Assembly: GCA_002426795.1 (NCBI GenBank)
Contig: DINQ01000020.1
Coordinates: 133,017 to 197,016, forward strand
Source: Bacteroidales bacterium UBA5536
GTDB lineage: Bacteria; Bacteroidota; Bacteroidia; Bacteroidales; F082
Direction of reading: 5' to 3'
DNA: 64,000 bases
Both the position numbers and the translations under genes were made by a program. Below are positions 52,350 to 60,852 of the stretch, piece after piece. A model generated the notes under the pieces. It searched no databases and was not told the DNA's origin. It saw only the letters and a program-made list of their open reading frames with translations. The stretch's first letter is position 1, and each line of letters starts with the position of its first letter.

Positions 52350-54092
52350 TTACGAACGCGTATAGCGTCTTTTTCTAAAATAGGAAAGTGCCAACCCAAA
52401 AATCAACACGATCAGTACAGGAAATACGGTGTTTAATAATTGCCAGAACAGGCGCGCTTCATTGATACGTGCTGTATCGAGCAGTCTGATTTTTACTTCG
52501 CGCGAACGGATTCCGATGAGCCCGTCGCCAATGGCCAGATAACTGATGGCGTTTAGGATAAAATCCTTGTTTCCATAGGTTTGACGCGTATACTGGTCGT
52601 AACCCAGTGGTAGCGGGTAGCCTTTTGGCACATGAAACTGGTTGCGGATAATATCACCGTCGGCAGCCACGATCATACTGGTTTTGGCGCTCTGATCGAT
52701 AAATTTAATTTCTTTTGATTCAACGATTTCCGGTGGCATTCTGTTGGCAAACAACGAGGAAAAACTACCTTCGAGCAGATAGGCAACGTTTTGTCCACTT
52801 CGGTTAAACATGCGCGGATCCGGATCATCGCGCAACATCGTCAGCGTTATCAACGCCGGCATGCCACTGATTCGGCTGTAGTTGGAGGTCTTGAGCAAGG
52901 GAGTTTTTTTGATGCCTTGTGTCATTGCGGTATCGATGGAGCTGACGAAAGTCGATTTTACTGCGTTGAGGTTTCTCACGAGTGGATGCTCGGAAGCCGG
53001 ATTGAGCAGGGGGAAATAAAACCAACGGTAAAACTCAATCTGCGCCTGCCCGCCAACCTGACCTGTCCGCAATGGGATGGCAGCTGCATTCAGGTCGAGA
53101 ATCAGGTTTTTATTTAAGCGAACACCATAGGTAAACAGCTGATCATCCAGGTTTAAGTCGAGATCAACAGCTACAGTTGATTCTGCAGTTTGCAGGCTGT
53201 CCATGCTGGCTTGTACGGGATCGAGCAGCCAAAGTACCTTTCCGCCGTACATGATGTATTGATCGATGATGAACTTGTCTTTTTCATCAAATTTAAGACT
53301 TGGTTTTGCGATGACAATGGCGTCGTAATTGGTGAGCACTTTTATTTCACCATTTTTGTCGGGTTCCGAACGTCGGGTGAGCGCACCCAGGTTGCCATCA
53401 ATTGTGATGCGTTCGACCCTGTAATTGTCTTTCAATGTCTGTGTGATATCGAAAACATCAGCTTCGGTCAGTTCGCCATGACCTTCAATAAAAGCAATGG
53501 CAGGCTTTTGGAGCCTGCTCAGTTTTTGCAGTACATCAGCAAACTTGAATTCGAGATTTTGTACAGATGCATTCAATGAAGCTTCCGGAGGCATATTGAT
53601 TTGGTTATCAAGCAAATCAATAGGAAGTTCTTTGTCGCGATAATTGACAAGTGCTCCCGGAAAGATGATTTTCTGTTCGGTTCCTTCGTTGGTTCTCACC
53701 TGCAAATCGGTGGGTTTGAGGCCACGCTCGGCCAGAATCTGGTAGTTTTGGTTGCGTTCGGCCGCATCGGCTCCATCAGCTGGGTTGATAAATTCGTAAT
53801 CGATGTATTTGGAATAGGCTCTGAACTCATCAAGCATTTCCTTGGTTTCGCGCCTGAGGTTTTTAAATCCTGCCGGAAAATCACCTTCGAGATATACCCT
53901 GAAATAGACATAATCGTCAAGTTGATTTAAGATATCACGGGTGGCTTTGGAGAGCGTAAAACGTTTTTCGGAAGTGAGGTCAAAGCGCGTAAACACAAAA
54001 GAACCAATCACATTCACAAAAATAATCACCGCAATTACCAGCGAAAGCTGCATCAAATGTGTTTTGCGGATGTTTTTTCGTTGTGTATTCAT
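52350..54092 (-). CDS. gldG: Gliding-motility ABC transporter substrate-binding/auxiliary protein GldG
   Basis: From ATG 54092 (MNTQRKNIRKTHLMQLSLV) the product has 580 residues: an N-terminal transmembrane helix (about 13-33), a large extracytoplasmic ABC_transp_aux domain (KPAIAFIEGHGELTEADVFD, then GKVLWLLDPVQASMDSL) and a C-terminal transmembrane helix (about 550-570) followed by a basic tail. GldG works with GldA and GldF as an ABC system needed for gliding in Flavobacterium. The frame also reaches ATG 54119, overlapping the gldF stop; 54092 is preferred for the purine-rich AGGAAAAGGGA before it. The gldA ATPase gene is not in the window. Confidence 0.9.
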   Translation of the reverse strand: MNTQRKNIRKTHLMQLSLVIAVIIFVNVIGSFVFTRFDLTSEKRFTLSKATRDILNQLDDYVYFRVYLEGDFPAGFKNLRRETKEMLDEFRAYSKYIDYEFINPADGADAAERNQNYQILAERGLKPTDLQVRTNEGTEQKIIFPGALVNYRDKELPIDLLDNQINMPPEASLNASVQNLEFKFADVLQKLSRLQKPAIAFIEGHGELTEADVFDITQTLKDNYRVERITIDGNLGALTRRSEPDKNGEIKVLTNYDAIVIAKPSLKFDEKDKFIIDQYIMYGGKVLWLLDPVQASMDSLQTAESTVAVDLDLNLDDQLFTYGVRLNKNLILDLNAAAIPLRTGQVGGQAQIEFYRWFYFPLLNPASEHPLVRNLNAVKSTFVSSIDTAMTQGIKKTPLLKTSNYSRISGMPALITLTMLRDDPDPRMFNRSGQNVAYLLEGSFSSLFANRMPPEIVESKEIKFIDQSAKTSMIVAADGDIIRNQFHVPKGYPLPLGYDQYTRQTYGNKDFILNAISYLAIGDGLIGIRSREVKIRLLDTARINEARLFWQLLNTVFPVLIVLIFGLALSYFRKRRYTRS

Positions 54093-54112
54093 TTGAGATT
54101 CCCTTTTCCTGT

Positions 54113-54844
54113 TTACCATTTACGACTGCCGATTGAAAACTTTGTTAAACTGAGAAAAAGCGCAATCAAACTCAAAAAGTAAACCAGGTCGCGCGTATCG
54201 ATTACACCTCTGCTCATCGAGCTGTAATGTGCTGAAATGCCCAGAGATTTGATAAATAAATCAACAGGTCCAAACCATGAAAGTGAGTAAATAAACTCGA
54301 AACCTATATAAACGAAGCCTGACAGAAAAACAGACAAAATAAATGCAATAATTTGATTGTCAGTAAGTGAGCTGCTAAAAAGTCCAATAGAAACAAATGA
54401 AGCACCCAGAAAAAACAAGCCAATATACGAACCCCAGATACCACCCATATCAAGGTTGCCCTGTGGCATTCCAAGTTGGTAGACCGTGAAGAAATAGATG
54501 AGTGTAGGCAACAGCGCAAAACCAACTAAAATCAAACTACTCAGGAACTTTGCCAATACAATTTGCTGGTCAGTGAGTGGTTTTGTGAGCAGGATTTCAA
54601 TCGTTCCGGTGCGCCGTTCATCTGCAAAACTGCGCATGGTAATGGCAGGTACGAGAAACAAAAACACGAAAGGAGCCAGAATAAAAAGTCCGTCAAGATT
54701 GGCAAAACCATAGTCAAGAATGTTAAACTCATTGGGGAAAACCCAAAGAAACATGCTCGTAATCAGCAAAAAAACTGCGATGACTAAATAGCCGATCAGC
54801 GAACTTAAAAAACCATTGATTTCTTTCTTTAGTAGGGCAAACAT
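54113..54844 (-). CDS. gldF: Gliding-motility ABC transporter permease GldF
   Basis: The 243-residue integral membrane protein has six predicted spans and the ABC-2 permease pattern: FALLKKEINGFLSSLIGYLV at the start, LVPAITMRSFADERRTGTIE (the hallmark RxFAdErrxGT segment) and LLTKPLTDQQIVLAKFLSSL. It is the membrane channel partner of GldA/GldG. It leads the gldF-gldG-DUF4340 operon. A TAnnTTTG element lies 27 bases upstream on the minus strand. Presence of gldF/gldG together with T9SS-tailed proteins suggests a gliding or T9SS-competent organism, although gldF/G also occur in non-gliders. Confidence 0.92.
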   Translation of the reverse strand: MFALLKKEINGFLSSLIGYLVIAVFLLITSMFLWVFPNEFNILDYGFANLDGLFILAPFVFLFLVPAITMRSFADERRTGTIEILLTKPLTDQQIVLAKFLSSLILVGFALLPTLIYFFTVYQLGMPQGNLDMGGIWGSYIGLFFLGASFVSIGLFSSSLTDNQIIAFILSVFLSGFVYIGFEFIYSLSWFGPVDLFIKSLGISAHYSSMSRGVIDTRDLVYFLSLIALFLSLTKFSIGSRKW

Positions 54845-54870
54845 GTCTAATCCTTTTTAGGATGTGAGCG

Positions 54871-54878
54871 CAAAAATA
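54871..54878 (-). promoter_or_regulatory. Predicted -7 element of the gldFG operon
   Basis: TATTTTTG on the minus strand matches TAnnTTTG, 27 bases before the gldF ATG. Confidence 0.45.
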
Positions 54879-54965
54879 AGCTTTTCTCTGCAAACGCTGC
54901 CTGTCAAGTTGTCTTGCATGATTTTGCCTTTTTCAGGTACTTTAAGCATTAAATAAAAGCAGATT

Positions 54966-55427
54966 TCAATAGCCATATGCCCGTCCTTCGATGCTGTCGA
55001 CTGCCACACGCATCACACAAACATTTTGAAGTGCCGGTAGACTGTATTTATAGGTCTGGTCGGTGTATTGACGCATGATAACGTCCAGTGCAAGCTGTTT
55101 TTGTTCAACATCTTCAATAAATGATACATTTCCGAACAGTAGCACCGATCTGTAACGCATCGAATAGCTGCAAGCCACTTCGCTGTGTTGCCAGCGAAGA
55201 TCATGATCGGTACTGAAACTGGCACAAACGGCAGGTTGTTGCTTTAAGATTTCTATTTTCTTGCCATCGGGAGCAGAATGGAGATAGAGTACACCATCCT
55301 GATAACCAAAATTCATGGGCACAGCGTAAGGCTTCCCGTCCAGATCGGTCATTGAAAGGGTGCAGGCATCACACTTTCTGATGATGGTTTCGAGTTCGGG
55401 TAAAAAATCAAGTTTGCGATTTTTCAT
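54966..55427 (-). CDS. Pyridoxamine-5'-phosphate-oxidase-like FMN-binding protein
   Basis: The 153-residue protein belongs to the Pyridox_ox_2/NimA-like split-barrel flavin-binding group. Visible blocks are IIRKCDACTLSMTDLDGKPY, AVPMNFGYQDGVLYLHSAPD, GKKIEILKQQPAVCASFSTD and RYRSVLLFGNVSFIED. Family members bind FMN or heme; some reduce nitroimidazoles, but most are uncharacterised. It is a single gene with a promoter element 29 bases upstream and is not linked to vitamin B6 genes. Specific activity cannot be assigned. Confidence 0.85.
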   Translation of the reverse strand: MKNRKLDFLPELETIIRKCDACTLSMTDLDGKPYAVPMNFGYQDGVLYLHSAPDGKKIEILKQQPAVCASFSTDHDLRWQHSEVACSYSMRYRSVLLFGNVSFIEDVEQKQLALDVIMRQYTDQTYKYSLPALQNVCVMRVAVDSIEGRAYGY

Positions 55428-55455
55428 GTTTGCTATTTGTTCTGATTTGCTGCAA

Positions 55456-55463
55456 CAAAGATA
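55456..55463 (-). promoter_or_regulatory. Predicted -7 element of the pyridoxamine-oxidase-like gene
   Basis: TATCTTTG on the minus strand matches TAnnTTTG. Confidence 0.5.
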
Positions 55464-55525
55464 GACCTTTCCTTGCTTTTACCCGTGTTTTCAGTGCGCT
55501 ACCATTCGTCTATTGAAAAACAAAA

Positions 55526-55555
55526 ATGCCTGCGAGCTGATCAGGCTGCAGGCAT
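55526..55555 (-). terminator. Rho-independent terminator after the 55580-55960 gene
   Basis: Minus-strand ATGCCTGC and GCAGGCAT (8 bp, 14-base loop) are followed by TTTTTGTTTTT, 24 bases after the stop. Confidence 0.8.
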
Positions 55556-55579
55556 CGGGGATGATATATGGAGTTGAAG

Positions 55580-55960
55580 TTATTGTCGTGCTGAAGCCAT
55601 TTTTGGACGATCAGACTGAAATTCGTGTTGTTTGCTAGCGATTGTGTGGGTATCGAACGGGATATCGTCAATCGTTTTTTCGTCGTTGATTTTGAAATTA
55701 ACCTGCATGGCAGAGTCGCTGCGGTATTGATCAACTACTTTTTCTGTATTAAAAGGAATGTCGTTGATGTAACTCTCTTCTGGCATTTCGATGCTGGTCG
55801 ACATCTTACTAATATGCATCACCGAATCAAAAATAAGCTCGGTATTGAATGGGATGTCATCGATATATCCTTCTTCTTTGAGTTTGAAACCGTCGGCAAA
55901 AACATTCATTTGGATGAAGATGAAAGCGAGGGCGAAGCTGAGTGTTTTTAAAGTTTTCAT
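55580..55960 (-). CDS. Secreted protein with three 32-residue repeats (IDDIPFNT motif)
   Basis: The 126-residue protein has a signal peptide (MKTLKTLSFALAFIFIQMNV, cleavage near Ala 22) and three copies of an IDDIPFNT-like motif at residues 33-40 (IDDIPFNT), 65-72 (INDIPFNT) and 97-104 (IDDIPFDT), an exact 32-residue spacing. Each copy is preceded by an acidic Glu-rich turn and followed by a hydrophobic residue pair. The mature protein is acidic and has no Cys. I do not recognise a function. It is a single gene with its own terminator; upstream DNA (55961-56152) is AT-rich and holds no gene. Confidence 0.8.
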   Translation of the reverse strand: MKTLKTLSFALAFIFIQMNVFADGFKLKEEGYIDDIPFNTELIFDSVMHISKMSTSIEMPEESYINDIPFNTEKVVDQYRSDSAMQVNFKINDEKTIDDIPFDTHTIASKQHEFQSDRPKMASARQ

Positions 55961-56152
55961 GGCTAAGGTGTTTTATATTTTATTTTTTTATGCTCTTTTC
56001 TCTTAATGTAGCCAAATGCGTGCCAAAAAACATAAGTATCATAATAACAGATATATATAGGCGTTTTTTATTCATGTAGAAAGCAAAAAAACTGTGTCCT
56101 AACCGAACAGTTTTGTACGGGAGTGTACATTTTTTCAATCTTTTAAAAGCGA

Positions 56153-56187
56153 AAAAGCAGCTCTTGCAAATTGCAAAAGCTGCTTTT
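56153..56187 (-). terminator. Rho-independent terminator after the T9SS-tailed protein gene
   Basis: AAAAGCAGCTCTTGCAA and TTGCAAAAGCTGCTTTT are complementary except for one pair, forming a 17-bp stem 22 bases past the stop; the arm ends supply the T-run. Confidence 0.85.
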
Positions 56188-56209
56188 GAAAAGTTGATGT
56201 GAGTGAATC

Positions 56210-56962
56210 CTACTCTTTGATCACTTTGCCTATCGCGATTCCTGAAGTAGTATTTGCTTTGACCAGGTAAATGCCCTTGCCAAGTTGGCTGATATCAATT
56301 TTAGTTTGGTCAGTTTCTAAAAGTACTTCTCCCGAAAGGGAACAAATTTGAACCAGTCCTTGAATATCTCCTGAAACGGTGATGAGATCGATGGCTGGGT
56401 TAGGTGCAACAAGGATCTTTGCCTTTTCGCGTGTTTCAAAAACAGAAACAGTTCCGTCGGGAATCCAGTCGATACTGATGTTGGCAAAGCTAGGCACATT
56501 TGCCGGAGTGAGGTTTACTGCTTCCGATCCTTTCACAAATTCAAATGAAGAAAAATTGCCCGTTGCATTTTTGTCAGTCAGTTCCATCCAAATGGAATAG
56601 GTTCCATCGGGTACCAAAAGTCCGTTATAATCAGTGGCATTCCAGCTGCATGTGCGGGTGCCATGGCTCGTGCGTGTAGAACCGGTAATGGCATCGACAA
56701 CGTTGAATTCAGTTCCGGCTGCAGCGGTGGCAGCTTGCCAGGTGTTCAGATGAGTACGTCTGTTTTGTGCATAAGCGAGCAAGGTTTTTACAAAATTTCC
56801 ATTTGCATCTTCGACCCAGATGGCCACAATATTCCGGGGGGCATAATTTCCTCCAGCAGAACTTGTTGAAGTGGTAATGTTCAGTTGGCCAGTAGTTTGT
56901 GCTAAACTTATGTTAAATAAGCACATTACAAATAATATGAAAGACAAAAGCTTGATAGACAT
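56210..56962 (-). CDS. Secreted DUF2271/FlgD-like domain protein with T9SS C-terminal tail
   Basis: From ATG 56962 (MSIKLLSFILFVMCLFNISL) the product has 250 residues: signal peptide to about residue 21 (SLAQ), a DUF2271-like domain (about 25-165: YAPRNIVAIWVEDANGNFVK, CSWNATDYNGLLVPDGTYSI) and a C-terminal T9SS type A sorting tail (about 180-250: APNPAIDLITVSGDIQ to GIYLVKANTTSG). DUF2271 proteins are periplasmic or surface proteins with a FlgD-Ig-like fold, often near flavin or heme systems in Proteobacteria; here the tail directs surface export. The upstream TTG at 56983 is rejected. Function unknown. Confidence 0.82.
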   Translation of the reverse strand: MSIKLLSFILFVMCLFNISLAQTTGQLNITTSTSSAGGNYAPRNIVAIWVEDANGNFVKTLLAYAQNRRTHLNTWQAATAAAGTEFNVVDAITGSTRTSHGTRTCSWNATDYNGLLVPDGTYSIWMELTDKNATGNFSSFEFVKGSEAVNLTPANVPSFANISIDWIPDGTVSVFETREKAKILVAPNPAIDLITVSGDIQGLVQICSLSGEVLLETDQTKIDISQLGKGIYLVKANTTSGIAIGKVIKE

Positions 56963-57006
56963 AGGAACAATTTTTATTGACAAATTTTATACTAGAAGAA
57001 ATGAAA

Positions 57007-57690
57007 TTATTTTTCAGGCGACATCATTTTGTAAACAATACCAGCAAGGGCAGCGCCTACAATTGGTGCGACCCAAAAAAGCCATAATTGACTCAAGGCC
57101 CAATCTCCGGCGAAAATTGCCTGGCTTGTGCTCCTGGCTGGATTGACAGATGTATTCGTAACCGGGATGCTGATCAGGTGAATGAGCGTTAGGGATAATC
57201 CGATTGCAATACCAGCAAAGCCTTTTGGTGCTTTGGAGTGTGTGGCTCCTAAAATAACGATCAAAAACATGAATGTCAAAACGATTTCAGCTACCAGGGC
57301 AGCGACCATGCTGTAGCCTCCGGGTGAATGTTCACCATATCCGTTGGCAGCAAATCCTCCAAGTTCAAATCCTGGTTTGCCGCTAGCAATGAGGTAAAGC
57401 ACAGCTGCACCAGCTATTCCACCAAGTACCTGGGCAACGATATATGGAAGCAGGTCTTTTTTGTCGAAGCGACCTCCAACCCATAATCCAACAGAGACTG
57501 CCGGGTTGAAATGGGCTCCGGAAATATGACCAACAGCATATACCATTGTCAAAACTGTTAAACCAAATGCAAGGGAAACCCCCGCAAAACCAATTCCAAG
57601 TTCAGGATAGGCTGCGGCAAGTACTGCGCTACCACAACCTCCAAGCACAAGCCAAAAGGTTCCAATAAATTCGGCGATTAATTTGTTCAT
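57007..57690 (-). CDS. aqpZ: Aquaporin Z-type water channel
   Basis: The 227-residue inner-membrane protein is a six-span major intrinsic protein. It has both half-helix motifs: HFNPAVS (Asn 62) and [15 protein letters not shown] with the selectivity-filter Arg after the second NPA, plus [20 protein letters not shown] and the HISGAH lead-in. These features match AqpZ, a water-specific channel, not the glycerol facilitator, which has a longer loop and an Asp in NPARD. It is preceded by a TAnnTTTG element 72 bases upstream and is probably monocistronic. Confidence 0.94.
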   Translation of the reverse strand: MNKLIAEFIGTFWLVLGGCGSAVLAAAYPELGIGFAGVSLAFGLTVLTMVYAVGHISGAHFNPAVSVGLWVGGRFDKKDLLPYIVAQVLGGIAGAAVLYLIASGKPGFELGGFAANGYGEHSPGGYSMVAALVAEIVLTFMFLIVILGATHSKAPKGFAGIAIGLSLTLIHLISIPVTNTSVNPARSTSQAIFAGDWALSQLWLFWVAPIVGAALAGIVYKMMSPEK

Positions 57691-57761
57691 AGCAATCGTT
57701 TTTGTTGTTTATTAAATTGTTTTTTGTCGTGAGATATTGGTTTTGATCATTTCCGACAAGC

Positions 57762-57769
57762 AAACATAC
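57762..57769 (-). promoter_or_regulatory. Predicted -7 element of aqpZ
   Basis: TATGTTTG on the minus strand matches TAnnTTTG. Confidence 0.4.
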
Positions 57770-57836
57770 ATAATTTGTGGTAAAATAATGTCAGTAAAAT
57801 AATTAGGTCAGGACCCTTTTGAATGATTTTGAAAAG

Positions 57837-57871
57837 AAAAAGACCCGCACGATATCGCTGCGGGTCTTTTT
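57837..57871 (-). terminator. Rho-independent terminator after amt
   Basis: AAAAAGACCCGCA and TGCGGGTCTTTTT are perfect 13-bp complements around a 9-base loop, 37 bases past the amt stop. Confidence 0.93.
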
Positions 57872-57907
57872 TGATTTAGATTTGAGAAAAGTAGTTAACT
57901 GATTTTG

Positions 57908-59119
57908 TTACAAAGCGCCTTCATCATAGGCTTTTTCGCCGTGTAATGCCTGGTCGATACCAATCTCTTGTTCCTGTTCGGAGGTTCTGACAGGCGAGAT
58001 GATGTTGATAAGTACCAGCATCAAATAGGTAAACAAAAATGCGTACGCGGAGGCTACAGTTACGGCCAACACTTCTTTGAAGAAAAAGGTGCTGTTTCCT
58101 TCGAGTAAGCCACTTTGACCGTTGATGGTTGAATAGGCAAAAACCCCTAAAAGTACGGTTCCCAAAAATCCACCAATTCCGTGAACACCCCATACATCTA
58201 AGGCATCATCCCATCCGAGTTTGTTTTTCATCTGCACTGCGTAGAAGCAAACTGCGCCGGCTGCAATACCAATCAGCATGGCGGCCCACAATGGAACGAA
58301 TCCGGCAGCCGGAGTAATGGTGGCCAAACCAGCTACTGCACCAGTGAGCAGGCCGACAAATTTTGGCTGACCTTCTTTGATCCATTCAATAATTAGCCAG
58401 GTGATAGCCGCAAATGAAGCGGCTACGTCGGTATTTAAAAAAGCCAGTGTTGAAATGGAATCCACGTCCAGCTCGCTGCCGGCATTAAATCCGTACCAGC
58501 CAAACCAAAGTAAACCGGTACCAATGGCAACCAAAGGAATGCTGTTTGGAGGTGAATTGGTATCGCGACGTTTGCCAACATAAAAAACAGAAGCAAGCGC
58601 TGCAAAACCAGCTGTGGCATGAACCACAATACCACCGGCAAAATCTAAAACGCCCCAGTCAGCTAGCAATCCGCCGCCCCAAACCATATGCACAAAAGGA
58701 TAATAAACAAAGATTTGCCACAAAACCAGGAAAATCAGATAAGCTTTGAAGGTAACCCGGTTGATAAAGGCTCCCGTAATCAGGGCAGGCGTAATGATGG
58801 CAAACATCATTTGGTAGGCAACGAAGATATACAGGGGATATTTACCGTTTTCAAATGCCTGATCAAACGGAATTCCGCTCAAAAAGGCCAGATCGAGGTT
58901 GCCAATAATGCCGCCCTCTCCACCACTGAAACAAAGTGAAAAGCCGATCGTAACCCACATGATGGTTGTAACGCCCAGCGAAACAAAAGTTTGAACCATG
59001 ATGCCCAGAATATTCCGCTTGCTGGCCAAACCTCCATAGAAAAAGGCCAATCCTGGTGTCATCAGCATTACAAGGCTGGTGCACAGGATCATAAATGTTG
59101 TTGAACCACTGTCGAACAT
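57908..59119 (-). CDS. amt: Ammonium transporter, Amt family
   Basis: The 403-residue protein has eleven predicted spans and the Amt/Rh hallmarks: MLMTPGLAFFYGGLASKRNI in the first span, the pore His pair region (YPFVHMVWGGGLLADWG and WGVHGIGGFLGTVLLG), DFAGGIVVHATAGFAALASV and LLTGAVAGLATITPAAGFVP. It takes up ammonium at the inner membrane. No glnK (PII) gene follows, unlike the common amt-glnK arrangement. It is the second gene of an operon with the outer-membrane protein upstream (33-base gap) and ends at a strong terminator. Confidence 0.96.
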   Translation of the reverse strand: MFDSGSTTFMILCTSLVMLMTPGLAFFYGGLASKRNILGIMVQTFVSLGVTTIMWVTIGFSLCFSGGEGGIIGNLDLAFLSGIPFDQAFENGKYPLYIFVAYQMMFAIITPALITGAFINRVTFKAYLIFLVLWQIFVYYPFVHMVWGGGLLADWGVLDFAGGIVVHATAGFAALASVFYVGKRRDTNSPPNSIPLVAIGTGLLWFGWYGFNAGSELDVDSISTLAFLNTDVAASFAAITWLIIEWIKEGQPKFVGLLTGAVAGLATITPAAGFVPLWAAMLIGIAAGAVCFYAVQMKNKLGWDDALDVWGVHGIGGFLGTVLLGVFAYSTINGQSGLLEGNSTFFFKEVLAVTVASAYAFLFTYLMLVLINIISPVRTSEQEQEIGIDQALHGEKAYDEGAL

Positions 59120-59152
59120 AATTGTAATTTTTTAGATAAGTAAATAATTCAT

Positions 59153-59980
59153 TTATAACGAGATACCAAATACCATATACACATTTTCTGCTTCCGGATT
59201 TATGATAAATGAACCGAATATCGGAAGAGAAAAGCGATCGGTAATGGTGATTTCTTTGCTGATTGTTAAACCAAGATTGATAATGCCAGCCGATTGCTGA
59301 CGGTAATATCCTGCAGGTTCACCCTTGTCGGTTTTTGGACTGTCGAGTGCCATACCTGCAAATAGCTCGAGTTCGGCATTGCGGATAGATGTTGTATATC
59401 CAACTTCAAGATATTTCGACATCACAATTTTATCTTCAGCTACCAGAGCGCCAGTTGCGTCTTCGGAGTATTTTCGGGCATCGGCTCCCCAAAAGTTCAC
59501 CCCAAAAAATACGCTTAATGGGATTTTCTCGGTGCCGTTGAACTGCAGAGCCGCTTCAAGAACGTGTCCGGTTTGAGCCTTGGTGCCGGCATCAATCTTT
59601 TTCCAATCCGTATTCATGTTGAAGAAGCCATTGCGGTTGTTGGTTTCATCGGGCAGATAGTAATCCGTTACAATCAAACTGACAACTTCGTTAAAAGTGT
59701 AGGTTAAATACAGATCTATCTCTTGTGTGGTCTGTGTTCCACTTGTGGAATACGATCCCCATGCACCGATGGCGAAAGCGTTTTTCTCATTACCAAATGC
59801 ATATTCAATTGTAGGTTGAATAGCTGGAGAGGAACCTCCTGCATTCAGTCCGCGCCAAATATAACGACTCACAACATCCGTCCCGATCTGCCAGTGTGTG
59901 TCCTCTTCCTGCGCGCTGAGTGCCAGGGATGTCAAAACACAGGCTAAAATCAGCAAGAATTTTAAATTTTTAAACATCAT
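59153..59980 (-). CDS. TIGR02001/TorF-like outer-membrane protein linked to amt
   Basis: The 275-residue protein has a signal peptide (to about residue 23, LALSAQ) and a beta-strand-rich sequence beginning DVVSRYIWRGLNAGGSSPAI, the typical start of the TIGR02001/TorF family of outer-membrane barrels, and ends with the aromatic-flanked VYMVFGISL. Alternating strands (EIDLYLTYTFNEVVSLIVTD, LELFAGMALDSP) fit a small porin-like barrel. It leads the operon with amt, so a role in outer-membrane passage or sensing of ammonium or other nitrogen compounds is inferred. The promoter is TTG-N20-TAACTTTG. Confidence 0.78.
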   Translation of the reverse strand: MMFKNLKFLLILACVLTSLALSAQEEDTHWQIGTDVVSRYIWRGLNAGGSSPAIQPTIEYAFGNEKNAFAIGAWGSYSTSGTQTTQEIDLYLTYTFNEVVSLIVTDYYLPDETNNRNGFFNMNTDWKKIDAGTKAQTGHVLEAALQFNGTEKIPLSVFFGVNFWGADARKYSEDATGALVAEDKIVMSKYLEVGYTTSIRNAELELFAGMALDSPKTDKGEPAGYYRQQSAGIINLGLTISKEITITDRFSLPIFGSFIINPEAENVYMVFGISL

Positions 59981-60075
59981 AACTTAATGGTTTTGGTTAA
60001 ACATTTTTGCATGAAACACTGCTTAGCTTCTTTTTTTTTGCATCGCGGTCATTTCATATAACTTCTTGTTGCAAG

Positions 60076-60106
60076 CAAAGTTAGTTTACATGCCGAAGGC
60101 AAACAA
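60076..60106 (-). promoter_or_regulatory. Promoter of the outer-membrane-protein/amt operon
   Basis: On the minus strand TTG (60104-60106), 20 bases, TAACTTTG (60076-60083); leader about 90 bases. Confidence 0.55.
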
Positions 60107-60193
60107 TCGGTATTTGGACCGAAAAATAAATAGGAAGAATGCGGATAGAAATCTGGGAAAATTACCTAGAAAAAATTTTCATCAGGCCGATTG

Positions 60194-60844
60194 TCAGAGT
60201 TCAGCAATTTTGTTCCGGATGGCAAATTTGACCAAATCGACGGTTGATTTGAGGTTGAGTTTTTGCAGGATATTGGTTTTGTGCGAATCAACAGTGCGAA
60301 TGCTGATGAAAAGTTTTTCGGCAATTTCTTTGTTGGATAAACCTTCGACGACCAATTTTACAATTTCTTTTTCACGGCGTGTTAATGCATCTGTTGATGG
60401 TGTTTCAATGTTTTTCGATTGATTGGCCAGTCCTTTGAGGATGATATTTGAAATGTCTTTATTGAAGTAATGTTCTCCCTTATGAATGGTATGAATCGCT
60501 TCGAGTAGCTCATCCATGCTGGTATCTTTCGGCAGATAGCCATGCGCGCCGGCTTTGAGCGCCTTCACGATAAATTCCTCATTTGTATGCATCGAAAGCA
60601 TCAGAATTTTAATTGTCGGATACAGTTTTGTGAGACGTGAGGCAACTTCGATTCCCGAGATGTCTGGTAGCGAAATGTCAGTAATCACCAAATCAGGCTT
60701 CACCTTTGCCAGTAGATCGAAAAGTTCTTTTCCACTGCCGGTTTCTCCAATCAATTCAATATTATTTTCATCTCCAAGAACAGCTTTCACGCCATCGCGA
60801 AACATCTGGTGGTCGTCGAGTAATACAATGCTAATTTTATCCAT
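60194..60844 (-). CDS. NarL/FixJ-type response regulator
   Basis: The 216-residue DNA-binding regulator has an intact receiver (Asp 10/Asp 11, phospho-acceptor Asp 56 in LVITDISLPDISG, Lys 106 in GYLPKDTS) and a LuxR helix-turn-helix (about 148-212: LTRREKEIVKLVVEGLSNKE, RTVDSHKTNILQKL). It starts 8 bases after the stop of the histidine kinase gene and forms a cognate pair with it. The target genes are not known; the neighbouring outer-membrane-protein/amt operon is a candidate because of proximity. Confidence 0.94.
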   Translation of the reverse strand: MDKISIVLLDDHQMFRDGVKAVLGDENNIELIGETGSGKELFDLLAKVKPDLVITDISLPDISGIEVASRLTKLYPTIKILMLSMHTNEEFIVKALKAGAHGYLPKDTSMDELLEAIHTIHKGEHYFNKDISNIILKGLANQSKNIETPSTDALTRREKEIVKLVVEGLSNKEIAEKLFISIRTVDSHKTNILQKLNLKSTVDLVKFAIRNKIAEL

Positions 60845-60852
60845 GTGGTCGC

